A stretch of DNA of 64,000 nucleotides from a virus. A program made the position numbers and the translations under genes. This document shows positions 1 through 9,026 of the stretch, piece after piece (the stretch's first letter is position 1; every line of letters begins with the position of its first letter). The DNA lies in the IMG/VR virus record IMGVR_UViG_3300044695_008209, positions 1-64,000 of that record; one strand, given 5' to 3'. The notes under the pieces are model-generated. The model was not told where the DNA came from. It did not search any database and worked only from the letters and a program-made list of their open reading frames with translations.

Positions 1-1182
1 CAAGCCGATGTGCCCGCCTCCGCCCGTGACCGTGGGCACTGGGCTGCCGAGCCCGCTCCCCGTCGAGGTCCCGTAGAACTTCGTGAGGTGCGCGCTCACC
101 ACCGCGTGGTGGTCCTTCCCGGTGATGGTCCCCGTCGGCTTGCGCATGTCGAGCCCGACCACACCGCCGTAGTGCTTGGCGAGGAAGGCGGTCACCAGCG
201 CGTGCTTGGCTCCGCCGCCGACCACCGTACCCAGGGGCTCCTCGATGTTCAGGGTGCGCGGCCGCTGCCCCACCCGCTCGCCGTACCCGGTCTGGATGAG
301 CGTGGCCACCGCCACGACGTGTCGTGCCTTCGACGTCACCGTCGAGAGGGGATCCCGTGCACTCGAGGTCGCCGAGCGAGCGCTCGTGGACCGGTGGTCG
401 ATGGAGGCCACGAGAGGAGCAAGACGCCCATCCGTGTCGACCGAGAGGAGGAAGGGGTCCTTCGACTCGAAGAAGTACCGCTTCAGCCCCTCCGCGATCC
501 GCCGCTCGGTCGCCTCCGCCAACGGCTTGGAGCGGTCGAAGATGCTCGGCACCGGGATGTCCCAGTCGATGCACTCCGCGGCCGTGCGGTACGCGTGTGG
601 CCGCCCCGGGCCGTGTGTGGGCGTGGGCCACCGGATGGGGAGTCCGTCCCGACGAGCGACGAGGAAAAGCCGCTTCCTGGACGTTGGGGCGCCGAAGTCC
701 GCGGCGACGAGGGCCTTCCACGCCACCTCGTAGCCCCGGTTGTTGAGGCGCTCGACGAAGTCCGCGAAGGTCTCGCCGGCCCTCTCCTTGATGGGCTCGC
801 CGCGGTGGAGAGGTCCCCACGTGAGGAACTCCGGCACGTTCTCCATGCAGATCATGCGCGGCCGTACCTGCTCGGCCCACTTCACGATGACCCACGCGAG
901 CCCACGGATCTTCTTGCTCTTCGGCTTCCCGCCCTTGGCTCGGGAGAAGTGGGTGCAGTCGGGGGATGCCCACAGGAGATCCACGGGACGTGAGCCCACG
1001 GCCCGCTTCGGGTTCACCTTGAACACGTCGTCGTGGAAGTGCAGCGTCTCCGGGTGGTTCTTCTCGTGCATCAGGATGGCGTTGAGGTTGTGGTTGATGG
1101 CGATGTAGGGGGCGCGCCCGGTGGCCCGGAAGATCCCCTCGGACGCGCCGCCCCCGCCCGCGAAAAGGTCAACTGAAAACAA
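1..1182 (-). CDS. C5-cytosine DNA methyltransferase (3'-truncated by window edge)
   Basis: Transfers a methyl group from S-adenosylmethionine to C5 of cytosine in DNA; in phages this usually protects against host restriction. Translated by hand from a TTG start: motif I DLFAGGGGAS near the N-terminus, catalytic motif IV as SPDCTHFS (Cys in place of the usual PCQ), motif VI MENVPEF, and the motif VIII region GAPTSRKRLFLVARR. About 394 codons are visible with no stop, so the end lies left of the window. TTG is the only start after an in-frame TAG, which is the stop of the preceding gene; a purine-rich TAGGAG lies just upstream. Last visible gene of the operon. Confidence 0.88.
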   Translation of the reverse strand, partial: MFSVDLFAGGGGASEGIFRATGRAPYIAINHNLNAILMHEKNHPETLHFHDDVFKVNPKRAVGSRPVDLLWASPDCTHFSRAKGGKPKSKKIRGLAWVIVKWAEQVRPRMICMENVPEFLTWGPLHRGEPIKERAGETFADFVERLNNRGYEVAWKALVAADFGAPTSRKRLFLVARRDGLPIRWPTPTHGPGRPHAYRTAAECIDWDIPVPSIFDRSKPLAEATERRIAEGLKRYFFESKDPFLLSVDTDGRLAPLVASIDHRSTSARSATSSARDPLSTVTSKARHVVAVATLIQTGYGERVGQRPRTLNIEEPLGTVVGGGAKHALVTAFLAKHYGGVVGLDMRKPTGTITGKDHHAVVSAHLTKFYGTSTGSGLGSPVPTVTGGGGHIGL

Positions 1183-1191
1183 TGGCTGCTC

Positions 1192-1464
1192 CTACTCTTT
1201 TGCGTTCATCCACAGACCGAGGTGCCGCAGTCCGCGCAGCAGGAATGCCGACTTCACTGCGTTGAAGCCGCGGCGCTTCACGATCCACTCGAGTTCGTCG
1301 GGACCCACGGGCTCGCCGAGCTTCTCCCACATCTCGAGTTCCTGCCAGACCATCTGACCCCACTCGAACCTGCCCTTCTTCCCGGCAGCGTCGTCGACTG
1401 CGACCTGCTCCATGATGTGAGGCAGCTGCTCGTTCCACCAGCTGACCAGACTCTCCGAGGCCAT
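1192..1464 (-). CDS. hypothetical protein, 90 aa
   Basis: Not recognised. Acidic and tryptophan-rich N-terminal half followed by a basic helical segment. ATG overlaps the TGA of the upstream gene, so it is translationally coupled. Its TAG lies 9 bases before the TTG of the methyltransferase gene. Confidence 0.6.
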   Translation of the reverse strand: MASESLVSWWNEQLPHIMEQVAVDDAAGKKGRFEWGQMVWQELEMWEKLGEPVGPDELEWIVKRRGFNAVKSAFLLRGLRHLGLWMNAKE

Positions 1465-1976
1465 CAGTCGACCGTCGGTGGGTGTTCACCGAGCGCCACC
1501 AGGCGATCACATGCCAGCTCGTAGGCACGACGCAGCTTGTCGTACTCTACGCTCTGCACGTCCTGCTGCCAGGCAGGCACCTTCTGGTCCGTGGCCAGCA
1601 GGTTCTGCAGCTCCTCACGCTCGGCGTCCTCGAACTGCGCCGCTTTCCTACCCGCAGCGACGTTCGCGTCGCGCTTCTTCTCGAAGGAGCTGTGCAACGC
1701 CAGGACCTCCGGGTGACTGACGAGCTCGTTGAGGATGCGGTCCAGCGTGGCACCACGACCGCGGAACTCCTCCATCTTCGGAAGGTGGAAGTGCGTGGCG
1801 CTCTCCGCGTCGGTCACCGGAGCGACGACCGTCTGCGGCACCGGCACGCCCAGGTCGAGACGCACCATGTTCTCTGTGAGCCGCGCGTTCGGGTACCGCG
1901 ACAGGATGACGTCCGCGAGGTGGTCGAGGCGGACGCCTCCTTGCACGAAAAGGCCGTGTGTTCGGTTCCGGCTCAT
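1464..1976 (-). CDS. hypothetical protein, 170 aa
   Basis: Not recognised. Predicted mostly helical, with a charged middle (about residues 95-150) that could form a coiled coil. Overlaps the genes on both sides by 1-4 bases within the operon that starts near 8.2 kb. Confidence 0.6.
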   Translation of the reverse strand: MSRNRTHGLFVQGGVRLDHLADVILSRYPNARLTENMVRLDLGVPVPQTVVAPVTDAESATHFHLPKMEEFRGRGATLDRILNELVSHPEVLALHSSFEKKRDANVAAGRKAAQFEDAEREELQNLLATDQKVPAWQQDVQSVEYDKLRRAYELACDRLVALGEHPPTVD

Positions 1977-2266
1977 GGCTGCTCCGTGTCAGAGTGCCCT
2001 TCGAGGAGGAAGAAGCGGCCGTTAGTGCCGCGGTTCTCGCCCTCGTCCTCACAGCGGAGGAAGTCGTTCTCCCAGAGGTTGACGAGACGGTCGTGAGCCT
2101 GCTGGTGCGTCATCTCGGCCTTGTTCGCGAGCTCGCTCGCGTTCATACCGGGAGCACCGATGTGCCGCAGCCACTCGAGGACCACCTCTTCGGTCTCGAC
2201 GCCGCCCTCTTCCTCCACGTCCTCGTCGATGTTGATGTCGCAGGCGTTTCCACGCGGGTCTTTCAT
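1973..2266 (-). CDS. small protein with winged-helix-like C-terminal half, 97 aa
   Basis: The N-terminal third is very acidic. The rest (ASELANKAEMTHQQAHDRL, then NDFLRCEDEG and GRFFLLEG) has the shape of a helix-turn-helix followed by a beta-wing. This suggests a small DNA-binding protein; the link is inference from pattern only. Coupled to the next gene by overlap. Confidence 0.5.
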   Translation of the reverse strand: MKDPRGNACDINIDEDVEEEGGVETEEVVLEWLRHIGAPGMNASELANKAEMTHQQAHDRLVNLWENDFLRCEDEGENRGTNGRFFLLEGHSDTEQP

Positions 2267-2269
2267 CCT

Positions 2270-2746
2270 CTACTCCCTTCGGGGCATCGCGCCCCAGCGT
2301 TGAACAGGCTCCTCATCATCCGGATCGTCTCCGTCCTCGAGCACCCGCGGTTCGGGCTCGTGGAAGGGCCTGACCTCCGCACTGCACTCGGCGCAGTACT
2401 CGACGTCACCTTCCATGTGGTGCATCCAGCCCACGGTCTCGCCCTTCTTCAGCGCCTTCGTGGCGCACTTGAAGCAGAGGGTGTCCCCGCCATCGGCCGG
2501 CACCGTGTACAGGTACGGGTACCCCCCGTCGCCGAACTGCATGAGGACCCCCTCGTGCATGTCCAGTCCGCAGCGGTTGTTCGCGTAGTTGCCCCACGCG
2601 AACCTCTGCAGGTACTCCAGACTCTCAGCGTCGAGGTCGCCGTCGCAGCCCTCGTACTCCACGAGGTGCACGATGAGGTCGGCGCGGGTCATCTCGTCGA
2701 AGTCCTGGTAGAACTTCGCGCCTACGTCCTTCTTCGAGTCTCTCAT
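2270..2746 (-). CDS. hypothetical protein with two CxxC zinc pairs, 158 aa
   Basis: Contains CFKCATKA (about residue 91) and YCAECSAE (about residue 117), a spacing compatible with one zinc ribbon. The C-terminus is acidic. No family recognised. Overlaps the upstream gene by 4 bases. Confidence 0.55.
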   Translation of the reverse strand: MRDSKKDVGAKFYQDFDEMTRADLIVHLVEYEGCDGDLDAESLEYLQRFAWGNYANNRCGLDMHEGVLMQFGDGGYPYLYTVPADGGDTLCFKCATKALKKGETVGWMHHMEGDVEYCAECSAEVRPFHEPEPRVLEDGDDPDDEEPVQRWGAMPRRE

Positions 2747-3135
2747 GTGATCAGTTCTCCGAGAATGGCGGGCCTCGTGCGGGTCTGGAAGTCGACCTGC
2801 TCGTAGATCACCGTGTTGTGTCCGTCGACCTCGAAGTCGAACGCCGCGTGGACGAACGTGAGGTCCTCCGCAACCACCTCACCGGGGTGCACCCCGACGC
2901 GCTCGATGCGCAGGACCAGCCCCTCCTCCCACTCTTTCAGGAGGGGGATGTCGGCCGGCATCAGGAGGCGCTTGATGCGGATGCCCCACAACTGGTTCCC
3001 CTCCCCCGGCATCTCGTGCTTCAGGAAGATGTCCGCGGTCTGGCCCATGCCGGCGACGACCTCGTCGCCACGACAGAGCACCAGGATCTGGTGGCCGAGC
3101 AGGGCCCGCTTCTTGGGCAGTTCGCGGTGGCTCAC
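2743..3135 (-). CDS. hypothetical protein, 130 aa
   Basis: Not recognised. Predicted beta-rich, with alternating hydrophobic stretches and a C-terminal half that reads like an immunoglobulin- or OB-like barrel. Four-base overlaps on both sides place it in the gyrB-methyltransferase operon. Confidence 0.55.
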   Translation of the reverse strand: MSHRELPKKRALLGHQILVLCRGDEVVAGMGQTADIFLKHEMPGEGNQLWGIRIKRLLMPADIPLLKEWEEGLVLRIERVGVHPGEVVAEDLTFVHAAFDFEVDGHNTVIYEQVDFQTRTRPAILGELIT

Positions 3136-3359
3136 GCCCGCTCCTGCGCTTCGGCGATCGTCTTGGCCGCGGCGTCCCGTCCCTGCAGGCGCAGGAGCAG
3201 GACCATCGAGCTGTTGATGTCACCGATGCTCTTGGGCACGAACCCGCCCTTCCCCAGCCATTCAGCGAGGTCCTCGCATGCCTCCAGGAAGGGCTCCATG
3301 TCCACGGCGCCCTCGCCGCAGGCGTCCAGAATGCGCTGCACGCAGACTTCAGGATCCAT
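3132..3359 (-). CDS. hypothetical protein, 75 aa
   Basis: Small, helical and acidic, with a Leu-rich segment (MVLLLRLQGRDAAAKTI). No family recognised. Start overlaps the end of the preceding gene by about 11 bases. Confidence 0.5.
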   Translation of the reverse strand: MDPEVCVQRILDACGEGAVDMEPFLEACEDLAEWLGKGGFVPKSIGDINSSMVLLLRLQGRDAAAKTIAEAQERA

Positions 3360-3654
3360 CAGGTACCTCCAACTTCCCGTCGTCCGGGAGCTCTGCTGCG
3401 TTGACCCGGTGCACGAGCACGTAGGCGTGGTTGATCACGGTGTCGGTGTCGGGGAGCCGCGCCGGCAGCTCCAGGAACGTGCAGCCCTCCCCGTACCGGA
3501 GGAACTGCACGTGCCCGCGCTTCGAGGAGTCGAAGTTCAGGTTCGTGATGGGCCCGAACACCGAGTCCGGGCGCGTCATCGTCACGTCGTACTCCTGGTC
3601 GGTGCTCCGCTTCCAGATCGCCTGTCCGTACTTCGACTGTCCGTTCACGCCCAT
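3349..3654 (-). CDS. hypothetical protein, 101 aa
   Basis: Not recognised. Predicted beta-rich. Overlaps both neighbours by about 10 bases, consistent with coupled translation. Confidence 0.5.
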   Translation of the reverse strand: MGVNGQSKYGQAIWKRSTDQEYDVTMTRPDSVFGPITNLNFDSSKRGHVQFLRYGEGCTFLELPARLPDTDTVINHAYVLVHRVNAAELPDDGKLEVPDGS

Positions 3655-3953
3655 GTCGGGTCCTCCGGGTCGTTGATGTTGGGGACGTTGTCCGCGCCGA
3701 AGTAGGAGCGGCAGTCCTTACGGATCTCCACGCGGTTGCTGCGGTGCTTCAGCAGGCGCGACAAGATCCCCTCGTAGTCGGGCCAGTTCTCTGTCTGGTT
3801 GTCCTCGTTGAGCGCAGACTCGTCGAGCCACGAGCGCCAGTCCGCGAACGAAGCCACCGACTGCCAGTCCGTCGGCTTCATCCAGGACAGCTCCGGGAAG
3901 CGCTCGGTGAGAGCCGCGACCTCCTTCTTGACCAGCGTTTCTTTCTTCGCCAT
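3645..3953 (-). CDS. hypothetical protein, 102 aa
   Basis: Start placed at the ATG at 3953 (MAKKETLVKKEV) because it overlaps the TGA of the upstream gene; a longer frame to 4019 would run inside that gene. Trp- and Asp-rich middle. Family not recognised. Confidence 0.55.
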   Translation of the reverse strand: MAKKETLVKKEVAALTERFPELSWMKPTDWQSVASFADWRSWLDESALNEDNQTENWPDYEGILSRLLKHRSNRVEIRKDCRSYFGADNVPNINDPEDPTWA

Positions 3954-4972
3954 CACCACTCCCACTTCGGAAGGTGATCGTAGGTCCCGCTGTCCTGGTC
4001 GAAGTTGATGACCAGGCATTCCTCCTCACGGGCGTACTCGAGCAGCTCCCTCAACCACGCAGGCTCGCCGGAGATCTGCGCCTCGGACGGCGTGCCGTCG
4101 ACACCGGGCACGAAGGCCACCCACCCGGTCTCGTGCTGCACCGCGCGCACGCTGCCCCAGTCTGGGGAGGTCGAGGGCATGTGGGCGGTGGAGACGTCGA
4201 GCATCTTGTGCACCGCACTGGAGCGCTGGAGCAGGTCCTTCTTGGTCCAGCCGCTCTCGAGGAGGTACCGCACCTGCGCCTCCGGACCCCCGTTGTTGAT
4301 GTCGGACGCCTCCGCGGACTTCGTGTCGTGCACGAGGTCGTCGAGGTCCGCACGCTGCTCGACTTCTTCGCAGAACCGCGTGAACTCCGCCTTTTCAGTG
4401 GCCAGGCCGCGTGCGACAACCTGGGCCGCCTCGCGCGCGTCCTCCTCCACAGCCTCCATGCCGTAGAAGCCCCAGCAGCTCTCCTCGTCCCTGCCCTCGA
4501 TGGTGTAGCCGTACACGTCGCCGGCGAGGAACTGGTTCCACTCCTTCACGTGAGCTTCGGCGATCTCGAGCCACTTGACCTCCTCCATCGGGGTGCCGGA
4601 GTACTCGACCCACTGCGCGCGGGGGATGAGGATGAAGCCGCAGCGACTCACGTCCCACTTCTGATCGGGGAAGTTGGAGGCAGCGTCCGTGCCCTTGATG
4701 GCCAGCACCACGCCCCCGTGGATGTAGCTCAGCAGGGGCCAGATGCCCCAGGACTGCGGTTTCCCCTCCGCGAGGATGCCGCTCCACCACTCGTGGAACT
4801 CCGCGGGCGTCTTGAAGGGCAGGTCCTTCGAGCACTGGTAGAAGTCTCGGTGGTAGTGGTAGAGGTAGACCGGGGCATCGGTCATCTGTTCGGGGTTCTG
4901 GGCGTCCTCGTCCTGGTAGATCTTGACGACGAGACCCTCGATGTCGAGGGTCTTCACGGGTTCGGCTTTCAT
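3953..4972 (-). CDS. large hypothetical protein, 339 aa
   Basis: Start placed at the ATG at 4972 (MKAEPVKTLDIEG), with AAGGA 8 bases upstream; the frame is open further but overlaps the HNH gene there. The N-terminal half is rich in aromatics and Cys (YLYHYHRDFYQCSKD, SCWGFYGME), a pattern I associate with phage proteins of unknown role. The C-terminal half looks like a separate helical domain ending in an aspartate-rich tail. No catalytic motif seen. Confidence 0.6.
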   Translation of the reverse strand: MKAEPVKTLDIEGLVVKIYQDEDAQNPEQMTDAPVYLYHYHRDFYQCSKDLPFKTPAEFHEWWSGILAEGKPQSWGIWPLLSYIHGGVVLAIKGTDAASNFPDQKWDVSRCGFILIPRAQWVEYSGTPMEEVKWLEIAEAHVKEWNQFLAGDVYGYTIEGRDEESCWGFYGMEAVEEDAREAAQVVARGLATEKAEFTRFCEEVEQRADLDDLVHDTKSAEASDINNGGPEAQVRYLLESGWTKKDLLQRSSAVHKMLDVSTAHMPSTSPDWGSVRAVQHETGWVAFVPGVDGTPSEAQISGEPAWLRELLEYAREEECLVINFDQDSGTYDHLPKWEW

Positions 4973-4983
4973 GGATTTGGTCC

Positions 4984-5451
4984 TTAGAAAGGGATTTCTT
5001 CGTCGGGAAGCTGCGGCTCCGGTTCCTCCACTTGCGGGAAGGAGAGCCGAGTCTGTGGGCTCCAGTTCGTGTTGAGGCGGCGCAGTTCCTTCAACCACGC
5101 CGGCGGATCCTTCACCAGGCGGTTCGCGCGTCGCCGCAGGTGTAGGGTCAGCGGCTGGGCCTGCTCGACGAGGCGCCTGCGCAGGTGGTGCTCGCTGATC
5201 TGCAAGGAGGTCGCGAAGCTCTTCCAACTCTCCGAGTTACGACGCAGCCCGTTGCAGTACATGCACGCGCTGATCAGGTTGGTGTGCGCGTTCGAGCCGC
5301 CTTCAGAACGAGCGACGATGTGGTCGATGGTCAGCCCCGCGACGGACCAGTCCTGCATGCAGTAGGCGCAGCAGAGTCCGTCGCGGAGGTAGATCCCCAC
5401 GCGGGTGGATGGGCGCACCCAGGAGGAAGTGTACCCGCCCCACCGTGTCAC
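4984..5451 (-). CDS. HNH endonuclease
   Basis: Nicks or cuts DNA with a beta-beta-alpha metal fold. Motif order: CAYCMQDW (first zinc pair), TIDHIVARSEGGSNAH (the HN core), then CMYCNGLRR (second zinc pair), residues about 27-75. The basic C-terminal half (LRRRLVEQ, LHLRRRANR) could bind DNA. Starts at GTG 5451 overlapping the previous TGA. It may be a free-standing homing nuclease or a packaging-type HNH; no terminase lies nearby, which favours a selfish or accessory role. Confidence 0.85.
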   Translation of the reverse strand: MTRWGGYTSSWVRPSTRVGIYLRDGLCCAYCMQDWSVAGLTIDHIVARSEGGSNAHTNLISACMYCNGLRRNSESWKSFATSLQISEHHLRRRLVEQAQPLTLHLRRRANRLVKDPPAWLKELRRLNTNWSPQTRLSFPQVEEPEPQLPDEEIPF

Positions 5452-6074
5452 TTGAGGCTGCCTACCCGGGCCACCGCAGCGTCGAGGAGCTCGGTCTCGT
5501 GTGCGAGGTAGTAGTCCGCGAGCATCTCCGCGAGCTCATGCCTCTCCACCCGGAGCACCGGTGCCAGCCCTTCCTGCAGCTCCGAGGCATCCGAGCGACT
5601 CAGCTTCGGGGTCCGCATCGGTGGGTCACCTTCTCGCTCCACGCGTTCGTGCGGGCCCACCATCCGGATCACGTCGGCGGCGTACGTGTACGGGTAGCGA
5701 GGGCTCGACCTCCGGGGGTCCGCCCGAACCTGAGCGCGCCTCCACGCCTGCAGCGCCTCCTCGAGGGGCTGCGTCTGGTCCTCCCAGTTGATCGTGCCGA
5801 AGGAGGCGAGGGAGTAGACCGTGTCGAGCTTCAGGAGCCACCCGCCCGTGGAGTCCTGGATCTGGTCGGAGTTCTCGACGTTGCTGTGGCCGCCGTTGAA
5901 CGTGGTGAGGAAGTCGATGACCTCCCTTCCCGTGGCCACCGCCTCCTTCATGTGGTCGCGGACGGCCTTCTCGACGATGGCCATGATCTCGGGGGCGCCC
6001 GGGCCGTCGACCCTGATGGTCCCGGTCTCCGCGCCCTGCGAGACCAGGGCGTAGCTGAAGTCCTTGGTCGGCAT
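5448..6074 (-). CDS. hypothetical protein, 208 aa
   Basis: Start placed at ATG 6074 (MPTKDFSY), preceded by AGGA at good spacing, rather than the longer frame to 6110 that would overlap gyrB. Soluble and mixed alpha/beta; not recognised. Follows gyrB directly. Confidence 0.55.
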   Translation of the reverse strand: MPTKDFSYALVSQGAETGTIRVDGPGAPEIMAIVEKAVRDHMKEAVATGREVIDFLTTFNGGHSNVENSDQIQDSTGGWLLKLDTVYSLASFGTINWEDQTQPLEEALQAWRRAQVRADPRRSSPRYPYTYAADVIRMVGPHERVEREGDPPMRTPKLSRSDASELQEGLAPVLRVERHELAEMLADYYLAHETELLDAAVARVGSLK

Positions 6075-6082
6075 GTTGCTTC

Positions 6083-7996
6083 CTATCCGTCTGTGGGGTT
6101 GATCGGGCACTCGCCGAGATGTTCGCCTGCTTCTTCGATGTAGGGCAGCCGCATCCGTACATCGGAGCCCATGAGGTCCTGCAGGGTCGCAGCTGTCGCC
6201 AGCTCCTCCCCGTCTGGGATCTCGACCCGCAGCAGCCGCCGACTCTTCGGGTCCATCGTCGTGGCGTACAGCATCTGCGCAGGCATCTCGCCGAGGCCCT
6301 TGAAGTAGGACACCTGTGCGTCCGCGCGCATCTTCTTCGGGAGGGAGTCGATGTAGTCGTCTCGCTCCTCGTCACTGGTCGCCCAGAACGACGCGTTGCC
6401 GGAGTTGATGCGGTAGAGCGGCGGGCACGCCAGGAACAGCTTCCCGGCACGGATGAGCTGCGGCATCGCCCGGAAGAAGAAGGTCAAGAGCAGCGTCGCG
6501 ATGTGGTGCCCGTCGATGTCGGCGTCGACCATGATGATGACCTTGCCGTAGCGCAGGCGCTTCAGGTCGAAGTCGTTGCCGATGCTGCATCCCAGCGCCT
6601 GGATGAGGTTCGAGATCTCCTGATTCGACTCCATCTTCGGGAGGGACACCTCCATCACGTTCAGGACCTTGCCCCGCAAAGGGAGGATGGCCTGGGTGTC
6701 CCGGTCCCTGCCCTGCTTCGCCGAACCGCCGGCGGAGTCCCCCTCGACGACGAAGAGCTCCGTCTCCGCCACGTCGGAGGACGAGCAGTCCGCCAGCTTG
6801 CCAGGGAGGGTGAGGGAGTGCACCACGCTCTTCCGGCGCACGTCGTAGACGGCATCGCGCGCGGCGGTTCTGGCACGCGCAGCGTCGACCACCCTGGCGG
6901 CCAGGCGCTCTGCCTGCTTGCCGTTGGCGCTCAACCACGTTCCGAGCGCCTTCCGAACCTCGGAGGCGACGAGCCCCTGCACCTCGGGGTTGTTCAGGCG
7001 GTCCTTCGTCTGCCCCTGGAACTGCGGGTTCTCCACCAGCACGTGGATGGCCCCGATGAGGCCCTCGCGGACGTCCTCCGCCTCGACGACAGGCTTGCGC
7101 GGGAGGAGCCCGTGCTCTTCCATGTAGTCGCGCACCACCGCTGCTACGGTGGTCTTCAGGCCAGAGACGTGAGTGCCACCGTCTCTGGTCGGGATGCCGT
7201 TGGCGAACGCCCGCAGCACCTCGTCCATCTGCCGATGGTCCGTCGTCCACGTGAGGGCCACGTGGAGGTTCGGCAGCGTCAGCAGGAAGGGGAACTCGGT
7301 CACCGGCGTGAGCTTCTCGTCGACGAGCAGGGCCGCCAGCATGTCCGAGAGCCCGCCCTTGTAGCAGAACTCCTCCTCGCCCAGTAGGAACCGGACGCCG
7401 GGGTTCAGGTAGGCCTTCACCCGGATGCGCTCGCGCACCAGGTCCAGGTCGAACTCCTGGGCCCCGAAGATCTGCGCGTCGGGGGTGAACGTGATGGTCG
7501 TCCCCCTGCGGGTGGCGCGGCCCGTGCGCGAGACCTTGGGCTTCCCTGGGACACCGCGGCTGTAGCCCTGCTTGTAGGTCTCCTCGCCCCTGCAGATGGT
7601 GACTTGCAGGTCGGAGGAAAGGGCGTTGACCACCGAGCTGCCCACTCCGTGCAGGCCGCCCGCGTTCTTGTAGGCACCGCCTCCGAACTTCCCACCAGCG
7701 TGCAGCGTGGTGAGGATCACCTCGACCGCGGGCCTGCCTCCCTTGTGCGCGTCGAAGGGGATGCCGCGGCCGTTGTCTGACACGGTGGCCGTCGGCACCG
7801 GCGAGTTGGACACCACCACATCAACACGGGTGGCGTGCCCTGCGATCGCCTCGTCGACCGAGTTGTCGACGATCTCCCACAGCAGGTGGTGGAAGCCCTC
7901 CTTCCCCGTCCCACCGACGTACATGCCCGGACGCCGGCGCACCGGGTCCAGGCCCTCGAGTACCTCGATGCTCGAGGCGTCGTACTCCTTGCTCAC
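6083..7996 (-). CDS. gyrB-like: type II DNA topoisomerase subunit B (GyrB/ParE-like)
   Basis: ATPase subunit of a type IIA topoisomerase, which with an A subunit passes duplexes and controls supercoiling or decatenation. GHKL ATPase motifs: EIVDNSVDEA (41-50), DNGRGIP (74-80) and GGLHGVGSSVVNAL. The transducer is followed by TOPRIM motifs EGDSAGG (about 417) and MVDADIDGHH (about 489), then YFKGLGEM. At 637 residues it is a compact B subunit without the insert of long Gram-negative GyrB. GTG/ATG overlap with the upstream 72-residue gene. No A subunit is in the window, so it must be elsewhere, or the protein pairs with host GyrA/ParC. Confidence 0.93.
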   Translation of the reverse strand: MSKEYDASSIEVLEGLDPVRRRPGMYVGGTGKEGFHHLLWEIVDNSVDEAIAGHATRVDVVVSNSPVPTATVSDNGRGIPFDAHKGGRPAVEVILTTLHAGGKFGGGAYKNAGGLHGVGSSVVNALSSDLQVTICRGEETYKQGYSRGVPGKPKVSRTGRATRRGTTITFTPDAQIFGAQEFDLDLVRERIRVKAYLNPGVRFLLGEEEFCYKGGLSDMLAALLVDEKLTPVTEFPFLLTLPNLHVALTWTTDHRQMDEVLRAFANGIPTRDGGTHVSGLKTTVAAVVRDYMEEHGLLPRKPVVEAEDVREGLIGAIHVLVENPQFQGQTKDRLNNPEVQGLVASEVRKALGTWLSANGKQAERLAARVVDAARARTAARDAVYDVRRKSVVHSLTLPGKLADCSSSDVAETELFVVEGDSAGGSAKQGRDRDTQAILPLRGKVLNVMEVSLPKMESNQEISNLIQALGCSIGNDFDLKRLRYGKVIIMVDADIDGHHIATLLLTFFFRAMPQLIRAGKLFLACPPLYRINSGNASFWATSDEERDDYIDSLPKKMRADAQVSYFKGLGEMPAQMLYATTMDPKSRRLLRVEIPDGEELATAATLQDLMGSDVRMRLPYIEEAGEHLGECPINPTDG

Positions 7997-8211
7997 GACA
8001 GCGCCCAGATGCCGTTTCGGAGAACAAGCTCTACGACCCGGGTCAGTCGGTGGTAGCGGATGAGCACGGAGTGCTTGCCCGCCCCCTCGACCTGCTGCCT
8101 GTTGATGAGGCGCTCGTCGGGTTGGAGCGTGAAGTCCTTGTTCTCGACGAAGTCCGCGAGAACCGCGGACTTCGAGTCGTAGTCGCGGCCATAGGCCGGG
8201 GTCAACGTCAT
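7993..8211 (-). CDS. hypothetical protein, 72 aa
   Basis: First gene of the gyrB operon, behind the CATAAG promoter at 8245 and an AAGGAGG ribosome site. Small, mixed charge, no known motif. Overlaps the gyrB start by 4 bases. Confidence 0.55.
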   Translation of the reverse strand: MTLTPAYGRDYDSKSAVLADFVENKDFTLQPDERLINRQQVEGAGKHSVLIRYHRLTRVVELVLRNGIWALS

Positions 8212-8244
8212 GGTGCAGCCTCCTTTATCATTGGTTGCACCGTG

Positions 8245-8250
8245 CTTATG
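8245..8250 (-). promoter_or_regulatory. CATAAG single-box promoter (gyrB operon)
   Basis: Minus strand reads TCGTCATAAG. The leader of about 30 bases holds AAGGAGG before the ATG at 8211. The hexamer lies just after the endolysin stop codon. Confidence 0.55.
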
Positions 8251-8254
8251 ACGA

Positions 8255-8998
8255 TTACCCGGAGACCTTCACCCACACGTGGTTGGCCTTGAGGGCGCGC
8301 AGGGCGCTGAGGAGCATCTCGACGTGTGGGTACTTGGACGCGTAGTTCGCGCCCAGGGCCAGCTTGGTCGCAGCCACCGTACGCTTCCCGACGATGCCGT
8401 CGGGCTCGCCGATGTCGTACCCGGCGCGGAGGAGCAGGGCCTGCATGAGGCGGTTGTTCGACTGCCACTCACCAGCCTGGCCGACGTCGAGAGCGGAGCA
8501 CATGCAGGCGGTCTCGTACCCGATGCGGGTCTTCACGCCGATCCAGTCGTTCCAGCAGTCGAAGTGCCACCGCTCGCTCTTCTCCTCATCGGGCTTGGAG
8601 ATGATCGGAGTGAAGCCGAAGGGCTTGCCCGTCTCCCAGAGCAGGTCGATCTGCTTGTCGGCCGGCGCACCGGGGAAGACGTTCTTGGTGGACACGTCGA
8701 TCGCGCGCCCGCCCTGGTGGTTGGAGCGTCCGGGCTTGTTGGCCGCGGCGACCGCGGTGGGAGCCTTCCCGACCTTGCCCCCGGCCTCCCAGGCGCTCAG
8801 GTCGTTGAGGTACTTGACGTAGGCGTCGCGGAGGGGCTGCTGCTGAGCGCAGGTGCGCGTCAGGGAGTTGGCGACGAGCTTGCCGCCCTTCGCCTCGACT
8901 GCGGCCTTCCATGCCAGCAGCTGGTCGTGGATGTCATCGGCGCAGACAGCGTTCTTGCCGAACTCGGGGATGGCGACGAGGGGGCGGTACTGGGGCAC
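8255..8998 (-). CDS. endolysin: M15 peptidase with peptidoglycan-binding domain
   Basis: Cuts cross-link or stem peptides of peptidoglycan to lyse the host. Zinc-site motifs of the VanY/M15 family are present: SNHQGGRAIDVS (about residue 92) and ERWHFDCW (about 144). The C-terminal part (NNRLMQALLLRAGYDIG, then DGIVGKRT) is a PG_binding_1 repeat. GTG start at 8998 with AGGAG upstream. No signal peptide, so a holin is needed; the plus-strand membrane protein at 10377 is a candidate. Confidence 0.88.
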   Translation of the reverse strand: MPQYRPLVAIPEFGKNAVCADDIHDQLLAWKAAVEAKGGKLVANSLTRTCAQQQPLRDAYVKYLNDLSAWEAGGKVGKAPTAVAAANKPGRSNHQGGRAIDVSTKNVFPGAPADKQIDLLWETGKPFGFTPIISKPDEEKSERWHFDCWNDWIGVKTRIGYETACMCSALDVGQAGEWQSNNRLMQALLLRAGYDIGEPDGIVGKRTVAATKLALGANYASKYPHVEMLLSALRALKANHVWVKVSG

Positions 8999-9026
8999 GG
9001 CAGCTCCTGGGTTGGGGGGTGGTCTC

